From Terebella lapidaria (Eukaryota > Annelida > Polychaeta > Terebellida > Terebellidae), in contig OX424564.1 in the NCBI GenBank assembly GCA_949152475.1, forward strand, positions 9,796,001 to 9,860,000: a DNA stretch of 64,000 bases, read 5' to 3'. Positions 1-12,629 of the stretch are shown here, one piece after another. Within the stretch, counting starts at the first letter, position 1, and the number at the start of each line of letters is the position of its first letter. The position numbers and the translations under genes were made by a program. A model generated the notes under the pieces. The model did not search any database. It saw nothing but the letters and a program-made list of their open reading frames with translations, and was not told the DNA's origin.

Positions 1-388
1 CTACTACCAACCGGGTGTCGGAAAAATCGACCACAAAAAAGTAATACATTGTTTGAATTATGCGGCTATAATACGAACGTGACAAAATAATCAAATCCTG
101 TTAGATAGTTATCGTTGCAGCTGGCGAGGAAATTACTGTGTCAAACATTCATGGGTGGTTCTGGGGACCAAGGATAACAACATATAATATTGTGGGATAA
201 ACAACCTCAGTAACGCCTGTTGAGTATTGAAAAGTCGTTCCGATGAATATTTTCCAGACAAAGTGAAATAACAGACTTCAAAAATGAAGGAAACATTCGA
301 TGAAATTACATTTCCTCCATATTTTACGCGTGGTTACATTTTATGCCTTTGTAATATACAAGTAATATTTTTTTTTTATTATTCGAAG
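1..388 (+). other. Upstream intron of the DHRS1-like gene
   Basis: No convincing coding exon is seen here. The stretch ends in a T-rich run followed by an AG at 387-388, which is the acceptor of the first visible DHRS1-like exon. The earlier exons, carrying the nucleotide-binding and catalytic part of the enzyme, must lie to the left of the window. Confidence 0.55.
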
Positions 389-968
389 ATGAGAGATGTT
401 TTTACTAAAGGTGAAAGTCCAGAGTTTGCCGGTCTCTGTGTTGTACACCTGGCTCACGGTACGTGGAATAATGGACAAACTTCACAAAATAGCGACAGAT
501 CCTGTTCAGATTAGACATTAATGTACCTAGCCTAACTTGAATCCGCCCATACAGTAGCAAATGTAGCTAACATGACTTTACTGTCACAGATCCCAAGATC
601 ATGAAGAAATCCGGACGTATTTTGTTAGCCTCAGAACTAGCTGCCGAGTACGACTTCACAGATGTTGACGGTATGTATTTTCGCCTCATGTTGAAACACG
701 TACACTTACCATTGCTGCCATTATGGTGTCTGTTTGAAATAGTTATATCTGAAAGTACGTGGTCGCATTATGCTGTACATCATGAACAAAGCATGTACCA
801 CCCAAATGGACCGTACTCCTTGCTATTCCAACAGGCCGGACAATTCCCAGTCAGCGGTCAGTGTCATTCCTCCTCAAAACGGCAGGCTGGACCAAAACGG
901 CGTTCTTCATCCCTTCTTGGGTCAAAATCCCCTACACATTCATGGCCATGGCAGGGTCGAAATTCTGA
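389..968 (+). CDS. DHRS1: DHRS1-like short-chain dehydrogenase, last three exons
   Basis: DHRS1 is a classical-type short-chain dehydrogenase/reductase associated with membranes of the endoplasmic reticulum. Three exons are visible: 389-458, 590-670 and 835-968. Each sits between good splice sites (acceptors after a T-rich run, donors GTACGT at 459 and GTATGT at 671). The phases agree: exon one ends in phase 1 and the joined codon gives Asp, exon two also ends in phase 1 and the joined codon gives Gly. The spliced peptide includes CVVHLAHDPKIMKKSGR and DFTDVDGRTIPS, then SWVKIPYTFMAMAGSKF and TGA at 966-968. Known DHRS1 proteins have the same layout at their C-terminus: a CVVALA-like motif, a segment ending in DVDGR, and a hydrophobic tail ending in SKF. 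The Rossmann fold and the Tyr-x-x-x-Lys site are outside the window. The introns are short (131 and 164 bp). No damage is seen in the visible part. Confidence 0.78.
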
Positions 969-1087
969 AATTTATGGTCGTTGTATACAAACTGTGGAGT
1001 GATGCTGTTTATGAATTGTACCAGTTTGTTGCACTAGCATGTTTATTCATTGGTATAGAACTGCTTGCAGTTCTACGATATTCATGA

Positions 1088-1093
1088 AATAAA
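1088..1093 (+). terminator. AATAAA polyadenylation signal of the DHRS1-like gene
   Basis: An AATAAA lies 120 bp after the DHRS1-like stop codon and is followed within about 50 bp by GT-rich sequence (TGTGTTGTTTCGTGGGG). This is the usual arrangement of an animal cleavage and poly(A) site, so the transcript probably ends near 1110-1130. Confidence 0.6.
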
Positions 1094-3337
1094 ATAGTAT
1101 ATATACACAATGTACTCTTGAAACAGTATATTTTCTGTGTTGTTTCGTGGGGTTTGTCTCTAAATGGCCTGACCCTGGATTCCATAACTCATGCTCATTT
1201 GAGGTCTTGTCCAAGATCACCATAAGATGCATTATATCTGACTTTCTATATACTTCCCATGAATTCACTGCCAAAAAGCAATTTTACAATTTTCTGAATA
1301 CCAGTGGGAAAAAACAAAACAATTTCAACAACAGGTTTCAAAAGCATTTTGTGAAAATTCGAAACGTTCTATTATGCCATATAAATATCGTTTCCCAACG
1401 TAGAATATTTATTCCTAGCAAATGATATTAATCTGTAACTCGGCACTCGTGTCCATCGGAGATGGTGTCACGTCAGAAATTGGAAGTCTTTCCCCGGGGA
1501 CAAGCTTTGCAACTCCACAGGAAGCGTCACATTCCGGAAACAACCAGGACAGTTGAATACAATACACACCTAATTATTCACAGTGGGCTTAGACTATCTT
1601 CTGGTTGCAGCACACTATACCTTTATTTATGGTTAGATAACGCGAAAACAGGATGTTGTCGTTCCTACAGAATCCTTGTGCAGTAACATCTCACGCTGAG
1701 AAGCCAGTTGAAATAAATGGACGTTAAGGTTGGACCGCCTGTAGGAATCTAGGTCCACATGCGTTCCGTTAATTTATAATGTTAGTAAAAATATAACAAA
1801 ATCATGAAATTGCACACATCCATTCTGAGCCAGAATCGCGATCTAACTAGTTTCCCTACAGCTACAATGTATCATGTATCACGGATTGCCAAAATGGATC
1901 CCTTTTTTATTAAACTGAACATATTTACAATTCTGATACTTCGTCGCTTTCAAGTGTCATCACATTGTGACGTTTCTCTCAATGATGACAAGGTCCCTCA
2001 CAATATTTCCCACAATGCCCAGCGTCGGTGTTTGGCTTGCACGCCATTTAGCAAAAAATGTTAGTGATGCTTCCAGGTGAATTGAGCTCGGGTTCTCACA
2101 AAAAGTGAAAGTCGAAAGAATACAAAGGTACTTTCCTACAGCAGCTCTTTTGTCAAGATGCTGATATAAATCTTAAATTCACTGGCGTCCGTGAAAATGA
2201 TACGTTCAATCATCAATTTGTAAATTAGCTTCATTGTTGATGAAGCCATGGCTTGGTTCATATCCAGAAGTATGACTCTCTCTGCTTACCGAATTTTGGT
2301 TGACGGATTGCTAAGCCATGGCCATTTGGTTAACTTACATCATCATTGAAGTGGAAAACAGCTTGTAAATTGTAAAGGAATGAATGTAAAGAAAAACGAA
2401 ATACAATTGAATAAATGGGTTTGGTAGAACAAGCCATTGTAATTATGAAAGCAATCATCCTGTCACAACTTACCTATAAGGCCACAAAATGCAGGTGCTG
2501 CTTTCAGATTGGTTGTATCTGATGGTTTTACTCAAAGGAGCGGTCTGTGGATTATGCAATAAATTTCTTTCTCAAGCACATTATTGTTATTGACTAAACG
2601 CAATAAATAGGTTTTTTGCTCTTTGAGCAAGCGAATAGCACGTCTTTTTAGCAGACACAATGTATCCATCGAACTGGAATAGAAACAAAAACCATCCCAA
2701 AGCACAAAAAAAGTCCTCCCAAAGCACAAACTAGACATAAGTGTGATAAAAACAAACTTACGTAGATTCAGCTCCGATTGCTAAAAATTCCAGCATTGGT
2801 TTCTTTTCTTTTCAACGTACATACACAAAACACCACGTTTATACGTGTAAAACGGCAAAAAGCACTGATGCTATTCCTCGAAACTGATGGGGACATGATT
2901 TGTGTGTTCAAATGACACATTTACGCTCAAATATATGCAATATTTTCATGTCTGACAGCTTTTAATGTGTGAAACCATAGGACAAAAACATCATTGAATG
3001 CAGAAATTAGAAGCAAGCGAATATAATGTCCCAGGTTTTTGACATCCCACACAGAGAATACCCAACTGACAAGTGAGGAGATGACAGTCTATAAGAGACT
3101 TTGCTGATGAACTTACCTATTGCTTCATAATGACCCCAATTTTGTGAACCCTCAAAAAGAATTTCGAACTGAGGCATTGACAATTCAAAGAGAAATGGCC
3201 AATTGGTATGAAGACGTTTGAACAAATTTCATTGAGGCAAATTGTCCGATGCAAACCAAACCCACAAATCGTCTACAAAAGGTAACACCAATAACAAATG
3301 CCTGCGATCGGAAAAGTTATTGGTGGGAAGAAGTTTT

Positions 3338-3600
3338 GGATGACAAGACCACATCCTTAGTGCGTGTCACTGACGCGATCAGAATCCCATTTGTCCCTGG
3401 AGGTCAATGGCTAATTATGGTGTTTGAGTAGGAACTAGTTCTTGCACCATGCTCAGTTCACATGATCACACATGTTGCAATTTGCAGGGTGGTCACTTTT
3501 TGGGGATGAATAGTTATTGGCCTGAATCTGTGCGAGATGGGGCTACCACATAGTAATCTACTCAAGGTGCCTGACCAGAATGCCCGCGGGTCATTCACGG
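3338..3600 (+). repeat. Module Sx, copy 1
   Basis: The sequence from GTGTCACTGACGCGATCAG through the GGTCAATGGCTAATTATGG region recurs at about 4818-5095, 7195-7370 and 9346-9615, with a short piece at 13915-13985. It is non-coding in all copies and is part of the tandem unit. Confidence 0.5.
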
Positions 3601-3705
3601 GCTCGACTGGGGAAGCCCCTAGCAGAACATTTCTACATCATCATGATCATACAATTCGTGAAGCTATTGCTTGTCTTAGAGTGATTGGACTGTGGCGAAG
3701 ATTAT

Positions 3706-3973
3706 GTAGTAGATAGAGCACGAGCACCCGTGGGTATGGCTCATACACGAGGTTATTCTCGAGGCGTTAGCCGAGAGATTACCGAGTGTATGAGCCATAC
3801 CCACGGGTGCGAGTTGTACCACGGGTTCACTCAAGCGTGATCCTATATTCCACGGCAGACAGTGGTGTAGGTTGAATAGACCACAGTCTGGCCTCGGTAA
3901 TCTCTCGGCTAACGCCTCGAGAAAAACCTCGTGTATGAGCCATACCCACGGGTGCTCGTGCTCTATCTACTAC
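3706..3973. mobile_element. 268-bp inverted-repeat element with arms of about 82 bp
   Basis: The left arm (3706-3787) and right arm (3892-3973) are nearly perfect reverse complements. The ends are GTAGTAGATAGAGCACGAGC and its reverse complement. The arms are rich in CpG compared with the flanks and include CACCCGTGGGTATGGCTCAT. The loop is about 105 bp and repeats part of the arm (GAGCCATACCCACGGGTGC at 3793-3811). There is no coding capacity, so it looks like a short non-autonomous DNA transposon. A clear target duplication could not be assigned because symmetry continues to the edge. Confidence 0.65.
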
Positions 3974-5984
3974 GTATATAAATGCACACTACATACACGT
4001 GATCATGTGAAATATATTAAGCAACGCACAACATTGATTAAACCCCTTCGAGAACAATGCAAGTGTGCTTTAATTTGCTGCCGCCCTCGATCATGTCGAA
4101 AGACTCACTGTTCCTCGGGGGCTCTCTACTGCGTATATCTTGGTAGTGAAAGGGTTAGGGTATTACAACACGTTTTGGTACTTGATATAAGCGACCATGA
4201 CCGATCATGAACATATCACGCTTTGTTATATCACTAGGAAAAATAGTCTAATTGCAGTAGTGGTTTTCAATCCAATTTGGTGAAATTCAAAACACTCAGT
4301 TTTTGCTATACGCTATTGTTGCTATACAAATGTCATGTATTAGGGTAAAAAAATATCCAGATTATTCTCTAACTCATCACTGACGACAGTTGAGGACATG
4401 CATTTTAAAGTCTGTAAGCACCAAGTTTTTGTACTCAGTAAGGAAACTGGTATAAATTTAGGTGTGGTTGAAGTAACATGACAGGACTCGATCGTGTGTA
4501 CAGATCTCCTAAATTAGAGTATTACATCATTCTAAATTGACATTGATAAAGGCGACTGTAACTGGTGTAACAGCGCATCACCTCGGAACGAGCTGAATCG
4601 GTATGTCAGTTAATTGCGAGCTTTCACAGAGCTCAAATTACACGGGATTCATAATCCCCATTCCATACTTTCTGAATAATTCAACATTACCCATACACAC
4701 AAACATAAATCATCTCACAACTATTTGTGATCACAAAACAAATTTGTGATTGTTTTCTTATTTTGCACCATTTTGTGTGTCAAAGTGTAATTTAGAGAAA
4801 AGTTGACTGGATAATTTCAAAAAGACACAGCACGTGTTACTGACACTGTCAGGATCCCACTCGTCCCTCAAGATCCGTGGCTAACTATGGTATTTGAACA
4901 GGTGCTCGTACTTACCTATAGTGTTTGGATCACATGATTATGATACAAATTGCCCGACGACCACGTTCCGAGGGTGATCCAATCATTGAACTGAATCTGT
5001 TTGAGACGGACATTTCCACACAGTACATGTACTTAAGGTTCCTGACTGGAATGTCCCGGGGAATGTCGACTGTGATCGGACAGGCAAACTAGCATGAACT
5101 AATAATATATGATAGATATGTTTCGTTTGCTCGCAGCATTGTTATATATGACAGAAATAAGAACATGCAACTGCAAGAACTTTCATTACATTTTGGTCGA
5201 CCGCGACTTCAGATACGGCACCCATCTCTTGTTAGTAATTCGTGCTTCTGTGATACAAACTGTACTGTAGCTGATGTTTCAACTATATCTTAAATCTTCT
5301 ACGAATACCACCGCTGAGACATCTTGATTTCATAGGTGAGATACTAAAATATTAAGATTGCAATAGTGAGCGTCAACGTACGCCATTTGTTGAGGAGTCG
5401 TTTCTAATATACCCCAGGAGTTCAATACTTGTATTGAATAATAATATAAATATTACTACAATGATCAGTTTCATATGTTTATCATAAGTACGTAGTTGTT
5501 TTGCTATATATACCTATCTTTTCTCAAGGTAGTCTGTTCCTTCCAGCTAATGAGATTAATTCGATATTCACCCCTTTTTGTCCAGACAAGACGGCGTCCC
5601 GTCATGAATTGGAATCTTTTCCTTGAGGATAAGTTTTCCAACTCCACAGGAAGCGTCACATTCCGGAAACAACCAGGACAGTTGAATACAATACACAACT
5701 AATTATCCACAGTAGGCTCAGACTATCTTCTGGTTGCAGCACACTATACCTTTATCCATGGCTAGATAACGCAAAAACAGGATGTTGTCGTTCCTACAGA
5801 ATCCTTGCGCAGTAACATCTCACGCTGAGAAACCAGTTGAAATTAATGAACGTTAAGGTTGGACCGCCTGTAGGAACCTTAGTCCACATGCGCTCCATTG
5901 ATTCATAATGTTAATATAAATGTATCGAAATCATGAAATTGCACACATTCATTCTGAGCCAGAATCCCAATCTAAAAAATGATG

Positions 5985-6280
5985 CCCTATACCATCAGCT
6001 CAGTAGCCTTTTGGCTTATGATTGGGTATTTATGTACTTGTCATACACCTATTTCACGGGTTTGTTTTGGATTTTTAAATTGATTTTGATAGTGTGCACT
6101 AATTTCATCTGGTGTATACCCGGTACACACTGTCTGCCCCTGATGACGTGTGGCTTCAGGTGTGAATGTTTGGTCGGGCTTTCTTTCTATTCCGGAAGTT
6201 TTTGATGTTAGGTTTTTATTGGCATTATCAAAATCTGGTAATCAGCGGTAATAGGTTGATACATACATATCATGTATCAC
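5985..6280 (+). repeat. Dispersed module S2, copy 1
   Basis: This segment is absent at the equivalent point of the preceding tandem unit (near 1845), so it was either inserted here or lost there. It contains CTGTCTGCCCCTGATGACG and a TTGGTCGGGCTTTCTTTCTA stretch. Related copies lie at about 13440-13760, 15085-15300, 30375-30520, 49100-49340 and 51530-51760 on the plus strand, and at 50920-51170 and 53070-53345 on the minus strand. No terminal repeats or tail were found, so its class is unknown. Confidence 0.5.
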
Positions 6281-7841
6281 GGCTTGGGGGATCCTTTTTT
6301 TATTATCAAACTGAACATATTTAAATTTCTGATCCTATGATCGTCACTTTCAAGTGCCATTTTGCAACATTTCTCTCAATGGTGACAAGGTCCCGCACAA
6401 CATTTCCACTTTGCCCAGTGTCAGTCTTTGGTTCGCACGTCATTCAGCAAGAAATGATAGTGATGCGTTCAGGTAAATTGCGCTCGGGTTCTCACAGAAA
6501 GTGAAAGTCAAAAGAATACAAACGTACTTTCCTACAGCAGGTCTTTGTCAAGATGGTGATATAAATCTTAAATTCACTGCCGTCTGTGAAAATGATATGT
6601 TCGATCACAATTTGTAAATTTCCTCCATTGTTGATGAAACCATTTCTTGGTTCATTATCCGGAAGTATGAATCTCTCTGCTTACCGAATTTTTGTTGATG
6701 GATTGCTAAGCCGTGACGATTTGGTTAACATTATGTTTACATCATAAATTAAGTGGAAAACTGCTTGCAAATTGTAAATGAACGAATGTAAAGAAAAACG
6801 AAATACAATTGAATAAATGGGTCTGGTTGAACAAACCATTGTAATTACGAAAGCAATAATCCTGTCACAACTTACCTATAAGGCCACAAAATGCAGGTGC
6901 TGCTTTCAGATTGGTTGTATATCTGATGATTTTACTCAAAGGAGTGGTCTGTGGATTATGCAATAGATTTGTTTTTCAGAAATTGCGATTAGCGTTGAAC
7001 AAGAACATTGTTGTTATGGACTAAACGCAATAAATAGTATTTTTGTTCTTTGAGCAAGCGAATAGCACGGTGTTTTTAGACGACACAATATATCCATCAA
7101 ACTTTATGAACCCTCAAAAATAATTTCGACTGTGGCACTGACAGTTCAAAGAGAAATGACCAATTGGTATGAAATCGGGTGTGAAGTTTTGTATGACAAG
7201 ACCACATCGACAGCGCGTGTCGCTGATGCGATCAGAATCTGTTGTCCCTGAAGGTCAATGGCTAATTGTGGTGTTTGAATAGGAACTAGTTCTTGCACCA
7301 TGCTCAGATCACGTGATCACACATGATGTAATTTGCATGGTGACCACTTGTCGAGGATGATGACCGATGACCGATCACGAACCTATCACGCGAACATATC
7401 AGGAATCCTTGTTATATATAGGAAAAATAGTCTGATCATGCTGATTGCAATGGTGGGTTTCAATTCTGTTTGTTGAAATTCGAAACACTCAATTGTTGCT
7501 ATACGCTAATATTAATTAATATACCAATCTCATGTATTAAGGTAAAATAATTCAGACTAATCTCTGACTCGGCACTTGTGTCACGTTGGGAATTGGAAGT
7601 ATTTCCTTGAGGCAAACTTTCCAACTTCATGTAACGTGTCACATTCCAGAAACAACCTGGACATTTGAGTACAATACACACTAATTATTCACTGCGGGCT
7701 CAGACTATCTTCTGATTCGGCACGTGAAATATACCTTAACTTATGGCTGGATAACGTGATTTATTTCACATTTTTTCCAAAATGTATTTTATGTTTGTTA
7801 ATGCATCAGAATCTGATGAGATTGGTGGTCATAAAACATTA

Positions 7842-8690
7842 GGCCAAAAAAAAAAAGTCTTTTGGTTCTCATCATGGTGCTCTTGTAAAATTGGTGCTAT
7901 GGTGCTATGATTTTTTTTTTTTTAACGCCGGGCGATGAAAATTTTCAAAGGCGCGATCGACTCAAGTTATTACTTGTAAATCGCTTACAAATCCTACTCA
8001 GGTTTTAAAACTGAACTTTTTATATATAGTATATTTCAACACATCTTCCAAATGAGAGAAGTAAATAAAAGTGAATAGTACTGGCAAATGAAATGCTATA
8101 CGAACGCTATTTTATGTAAAATTACGCCTACTCAACATAAACATGTACAATGTATGTAAAACTTGATATGTAATGATACAGAAGTATACACAGATTCAGG
8201 ACTAGAAATGAGCGAAATATACATGTTAAACTATAAAATGCTATTCAGGCTACTCAACATGAACAATTGTATAAAACTTACGAAACAATACCACAGCATT
8301 TGCAGACTAAGACTAGAAAGGTATATCCCCGGCTTTTACACTGTGTCATGCGCGTTGAGTTTCACGTATTTAATTTTGGATAATATTTGTGTGTTGAATT
8401 TACACTGTGTCATGATACACTGCAACTAGGAACGAAAACAAAACAAGTTTTCTGAGGCCATGTTATGCCCGGTGAGATATGTAGATACAAATCGAATACG
8501 CCCTGAGAGATCAGGAAAGTCCATGGGAAACTCGCGAAACAAGATTCGTATTGAAAAATAAACATTTTCATCTCATTTTTTTTCCAAAGGGGAGCCTATT
8601 TCTTTTTGTGTTCACACAAAAAAAAACACTGAGGCGGGAGTAAAAAGTGGTGCGCGCGGGAATGAGAACCAAAAGACTTTTTTTTTGGCC
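7842..8690. mobile_element. 849-bp PIF/Harbinger-like non-autonomous element
   Basis: The ends are inverted repeats: the left end reads GGCC, a run of A, then GTCTTTTGGTTCTCA, and the right end is its reverse complement. Both flanks carry TTA (7839-7841 and 8691-8693). A 3-bp TTA/TWA duplication with ends starting GGC or GGG is the known habit of PIF/Harbinger transposons. The interior holds no transposase-like frame, so this is a MITE or deletion derivative moved in trans. It interrupts the decayed tandem unit. Confidence 0.65.
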
Positions 8691-9796
8691 TTACCAATGT
8701 AGCGTTAAAGTTGGACCGGATTCATATGTGGACTAGTTCGTGGTAAATGATGCCATGCAATGCTTTGTGTAAGCACGCAACCACGTTTCAGTTACAGCAC
8801 AAATTTCATATTTGTCCACAGCAACAGAATATGATAATTCACCAGTTTGATTGAAAATTGACTGGGTGTTGACGACAGTTGAGATTATGCGTTTTAAAAC
8901 CTGTAAACACCAAGTTTTTGTATTCAGAAAGGATACTTGTATACATTTAGGTATGGTTGAAGTAACATGACACGTCTCTGATCGTGTGGGTCAGATCTCC
9001 TAAATTAGCGTATTACAGCAATATATTACTAACTTGACATTGATATAGGCGACTGTAACTGGTGTAACAGCGCATTAACTCGGAACGAACTGAATCAGTA
9101 TGTCAGTTAATTGAGAGCTTTTCCAGGGATCGATTCGTAACGGATTCATAATCCCCATTCACAATCCCCATCATATTTTCTGAATAATTGAACATTACCC
9201 GTACACACAATCATAAATCATCTCACAACTGTAAATTTGTAATTGTTTTCTTATTTTGCACCAGTGTGTGTCAGTGTGTAATTTTGAGGAAAGTTGACCA
9301 GACTATTTCAGAAGGACAAATCCAATCATAAAAAGCCACGGCCACGTCCTCAGCACGTGTTACTGACACAATCAGGATCCCATTCGTCCCTCAAGATTCG
9401 TGGCTGATTATGGTGCTCGTACATACCTATAGTGATCGGTTCACATGAGTACATATGATAAAAATTGCCCGACGACCATGTGTTCCGAGGGTGAACAATT
9501 AACGACCTGAACCTGCTTGAGACGGACACTGCGACACAGTACATGTACTTAAGGTTCCTGACTGGAATGTCCCAGGGAATATCGACTGTGATCCGACAGG
9601 CAAACTAGCATGAACTAATAATAATTGCTGATTATGTTTCGTTTGCTCGCAGCATTGTTATCAGTAATATATTTGAAAGAAATAAGAACATACAACTGCA
9701 AGAACTTTCATTACATTTTGGCCGACTGCGACTTCAGATACGGCACCCATCTCCTGATTTGTGCTTCTGTGATACAAACTGTATTTTAGCTGATGT

Positions 9797-9835
9797 TTCA
9801 ACTTGTGTGTGTGTGTGGAGGAGGGGGGGGGGGGG
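9797..9835 (+). repeat. (GT)n followed by a G-run
   Basis: A short TGTGTGTGTGTG tract is followed by GGAGGAGGGGGGGGGGGG. It is a simple repeat inside the third tandem unit. Confidence 0.7.
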
Positions 9836-10860
9836 GTAGTTATAATAGTCATAGATATGTCAACGACTATTTTATTGTCGTTAACGTGTTATGTAGGATT
9901 AAACACAATACAAAAACATAGCACACCATTAACAATACATATACTAGTACATACGCTATGGAGATAAAATCTGTAAGGCCATGTATTTGCAGAAAATAAT
10001 AATCTGACACATTCAGCTGGCTGATTGTGAAGTGTGGAGGCATTTCTCTCGATTATCACTGACAATCTGCCGTTATCAGTTTTGTATCACACCTGCTTTC
10101 TAAGTTGAGACATGCCTCAGGACAATATATTTCCCATGTCGTGGCAGTGGAAGAGGTAAGCCAATCACGACAAGAACGTGTGATGCTTTTTCGTCCTGGA
10201 AGAACAACTACGCGTGATGCTTTTTCGTCCTGGGAGAACAACTAAGGCCATAAAACATGAGCTGGTTTAGCCAAATAATCTTTTACACATGAAAATCTTA
10301 AATCTTGCACGAATACCACCGCTGAGACATCACAATTGCAATAGTGAGTGTCAACGTATGCCATTTGTTGAGAAGTTGTTTGTAATACACCCCAGTAGTG
10401 CATATCATATCTTGAGACTTGTATTGAATAATAATATAAAAGACACTACAATGATCAGTTTCATATGTTTATCGTAAGTGCGTAGTTGTTTTGCTATATT
10501 CACCTATCTTTTCTCAAGGTATTCTGTTCCTTCCAGCTGATGAGATTAATTCAATACTCACCCTTTTTGTCCAGACAAGACGGCGTCACGTCAGGAATTG
10601 GAGTCCTCTCCTTGAGGATCAGCTTTCCAACTCCACAGGATGCGTCACATTCCGGAAACAACCAGGACAGTTGAATACAATACACACCGAATTAGTTACC
10701 GTTGGCTTAGACGATCTCCTGAGTGCAGCACACTATAATTTCATTCATAGCTAGATAAAAACGCAAAAACAGGTAGTTGTGGCTTCTACATATCCTTGCG
10801 CGTGAACCTCACACATAGCAGCATATTTAATAAATGGACTTTAAGGCTGAACTGCATATC

Positions 10861-11570
10861 AATATATCCACCCTGATGAACCAGTCCGGCGGCATTTATC
10901 AAAATGGGAATATCAATTTATGTTCAGATTATGAAAGATTAGGAAGATGAATCACAGTCCTACCACAATTACACATAAAATATTGTAGTATATGTAGAAA
11001 CTGCTCAAATCGAGAGTAAATGTATCATTTGCTATGGTGAACAAAATGAACACATATTGTGTTGTCGAAATTGTCAAATGTTCCTAGTTAAAAGTATAAT
11101 CCCTATTGTGACACAAGATTCTCACGAGCATCATTTATGTTCCGAATAAAAAATTAGGTCATACATGGTGATACTTACACATACCTTGTCATGCTTCGTG
11201 GACACCAAACCAGTGAAAGGTGAATTTTTGTGCAATTTTCTTGCAATCTCACATTTGATTCAGCGGAGTCATAACACCCACTAGTACAAGAACAATTTTA
11301 GAAACAATTTGCTGTAAAGTTGGTTCAAACATATCACGGGATTAAAACTTCAAGCTTGATATTTCGTGAATAATAATGCTAGTAGCCTGCGTCACACTTT
11401 GCTAGTGGACGGCCAAAGCTGCTCATAGTCTCCACCTATTAATCGAGTAGAACCCGATTTGAATGTAGTCAACAACTGAAGTAAAATGCAACATATATAA
11501 CAAAGCCCAATCAAATATTTACAGCCAAAGCCACACTTCTAACTACTGATTCAATACTACCACTAATACT
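10861..11570. other. No recognisable feature
   Basis: A+T-rich sequence with no long reading frame and no splice-site-flanked coding segment. No similarity to other blocks of the window was noticed. Confidence 0.5.
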
Positions 11571-12616
11571 CAGAGGCGGATCCAGGAATTTTGATTAGGG
11601 GGGGCGCAAACAAATTACATGCGGTCTGGGGGTTCGGTGGGCGCCGTAAGCCCCCCGAGAAAAATTAGCATTTTTTTTTGTTTCATGAGAGCATTTGGGG
11701 TGGTTTCTGGAGACGTTCCTGAGTATAAATTTCACACAAACTCACTAAAACAACCTTTTTTAATCAAGCAATTGTTATTAAATCCAATTAGAATATAATT
11801 ATTCTTAACACCATCAATACCAAATAATGCCAATGCCAAATTTATTATATCTCAAAGCATTTGGTGACAAAAATGCATCAGAACTAATATTATATTCCCG
11901 ATAGATGTGCGCCATATTGCAATCAAGTATTTTGACATTTCTGTACCGATACTACCCCCTAAATTTTCGATATTAATTTTGTGTGGGGGGGGGGGGGGGG
12001 GGGGAGGGGAGCGGGAGGGGTGGACAAGGCCTGCTTCCGTCCCCTACCCCCTGGATCTGCCTTTGGCACTTATGGTAGCAGAAATACATGTTTTTTTTTA
12101 TAGTAGTTGCTTTTTAAATCATCAGTAGATACAGGAGAAGTAGCACCAATTTAAGTCAAATCCCTGGGCCAAATTTGGAACTTGCACGGGAACGGTCAAT
12201 AATGCTAAAGGAGAGGGTTCCAGTGGAAGAAAAAGGCAGAACCAGAACCCTTGGACACCCCCCCCCCCCCCCCCAGATGCACTCTTGTGGCCGACCATCG
12301 ATGGGGATATAACGGAATATTTTATGCTTGAAACTGACCCTTTTGCTGTTGGATCAGTTGGGTTTAAGCCTGGAATTAAAGCCAGGTGAAAAGGGGGGTT
12401 AGACCCCCCGACCCCCCCCCCCCTCACTACGCCCATGATTTATTCTTATCAGCTCTTAGATATTATATTTATATTATCTATATTAAATCTAGGGGCTATT
12501 TTTTTTCTCTCTCCCTCTCTCTCTTTCTCTCTCCCCCTCTCTCTCTCTCTCTTTTTCTCATTTTAGGGGGGGGGGGGGGCGCGCCGGGTGCGCCCCCCCC
12601 CCTGGATCCGCCTATG
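11571..12616. mobile_element. G-rich terminal-inverted-repeat element, probably composite
   Basis: The left end CAGAGGCGGATCCAGG and the right end CCTGGATCCGCCTATG are inverted with one mismatch, and ATACT flanks both sides. A second inner end, CCTGGATCTGCCTTTG, stops near 12064, so a smaller copy of about 490 bp may be nested or abutting. Long G or C runs sit just inside the ends (about 11598, 11983-12003, 12258-12274, 12410-12423, 12567-12580, 12593-12601). CAGNGGCGGATCC-type ends followed by G-runs are typical of short hAT-like elements in invertebrates. However, hAT normally gives 8-bp duplications and only 5 bp match here, so the class is uncertain. Confidence 0.5.
12498..12556 (+). repeat. 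(TC)n microsatellite
   Basis: An imperfect TCTCTC/CCCTCT tract lies inside the G-rich element, close to its right end. Confidence 0.8.
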
Positions 12617-12629
12617 ATACTTATTCAAT

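Larger units (their letters stand above)
1440..10860. repeat. Decayed tandem array, unit of about 4.1-5 kb
   Basis: Three diverged units can be followed by eye. Segment S1 (starting near TCCAGACAAGACGG and containing GCGTCACATTCCGGAAAC) occurs at about 1460-1840, 5570-5960, 7570-7740 (partial) and 10570-10860. The block after S1 at 1850-3480 returns at about 6260-7340. The block at 4380-5850 returns at about 8870-10850. Units differ by substitutions and by element insertions (a 300-bp module at about 5985-6280 and a Harbinger-like element at 7842). No stable reading frame spans a unit. It may be an old tandem duplication of non-coding DNA or the remains of a large mobile element. Confidence 0.6.

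Noticed and set aside
601..1002. 133-codon plus-strand frame as a single gene
   Set aside because: Only 601-670 is coding; the rest reads through an intron and the next exon in the wrong frame.
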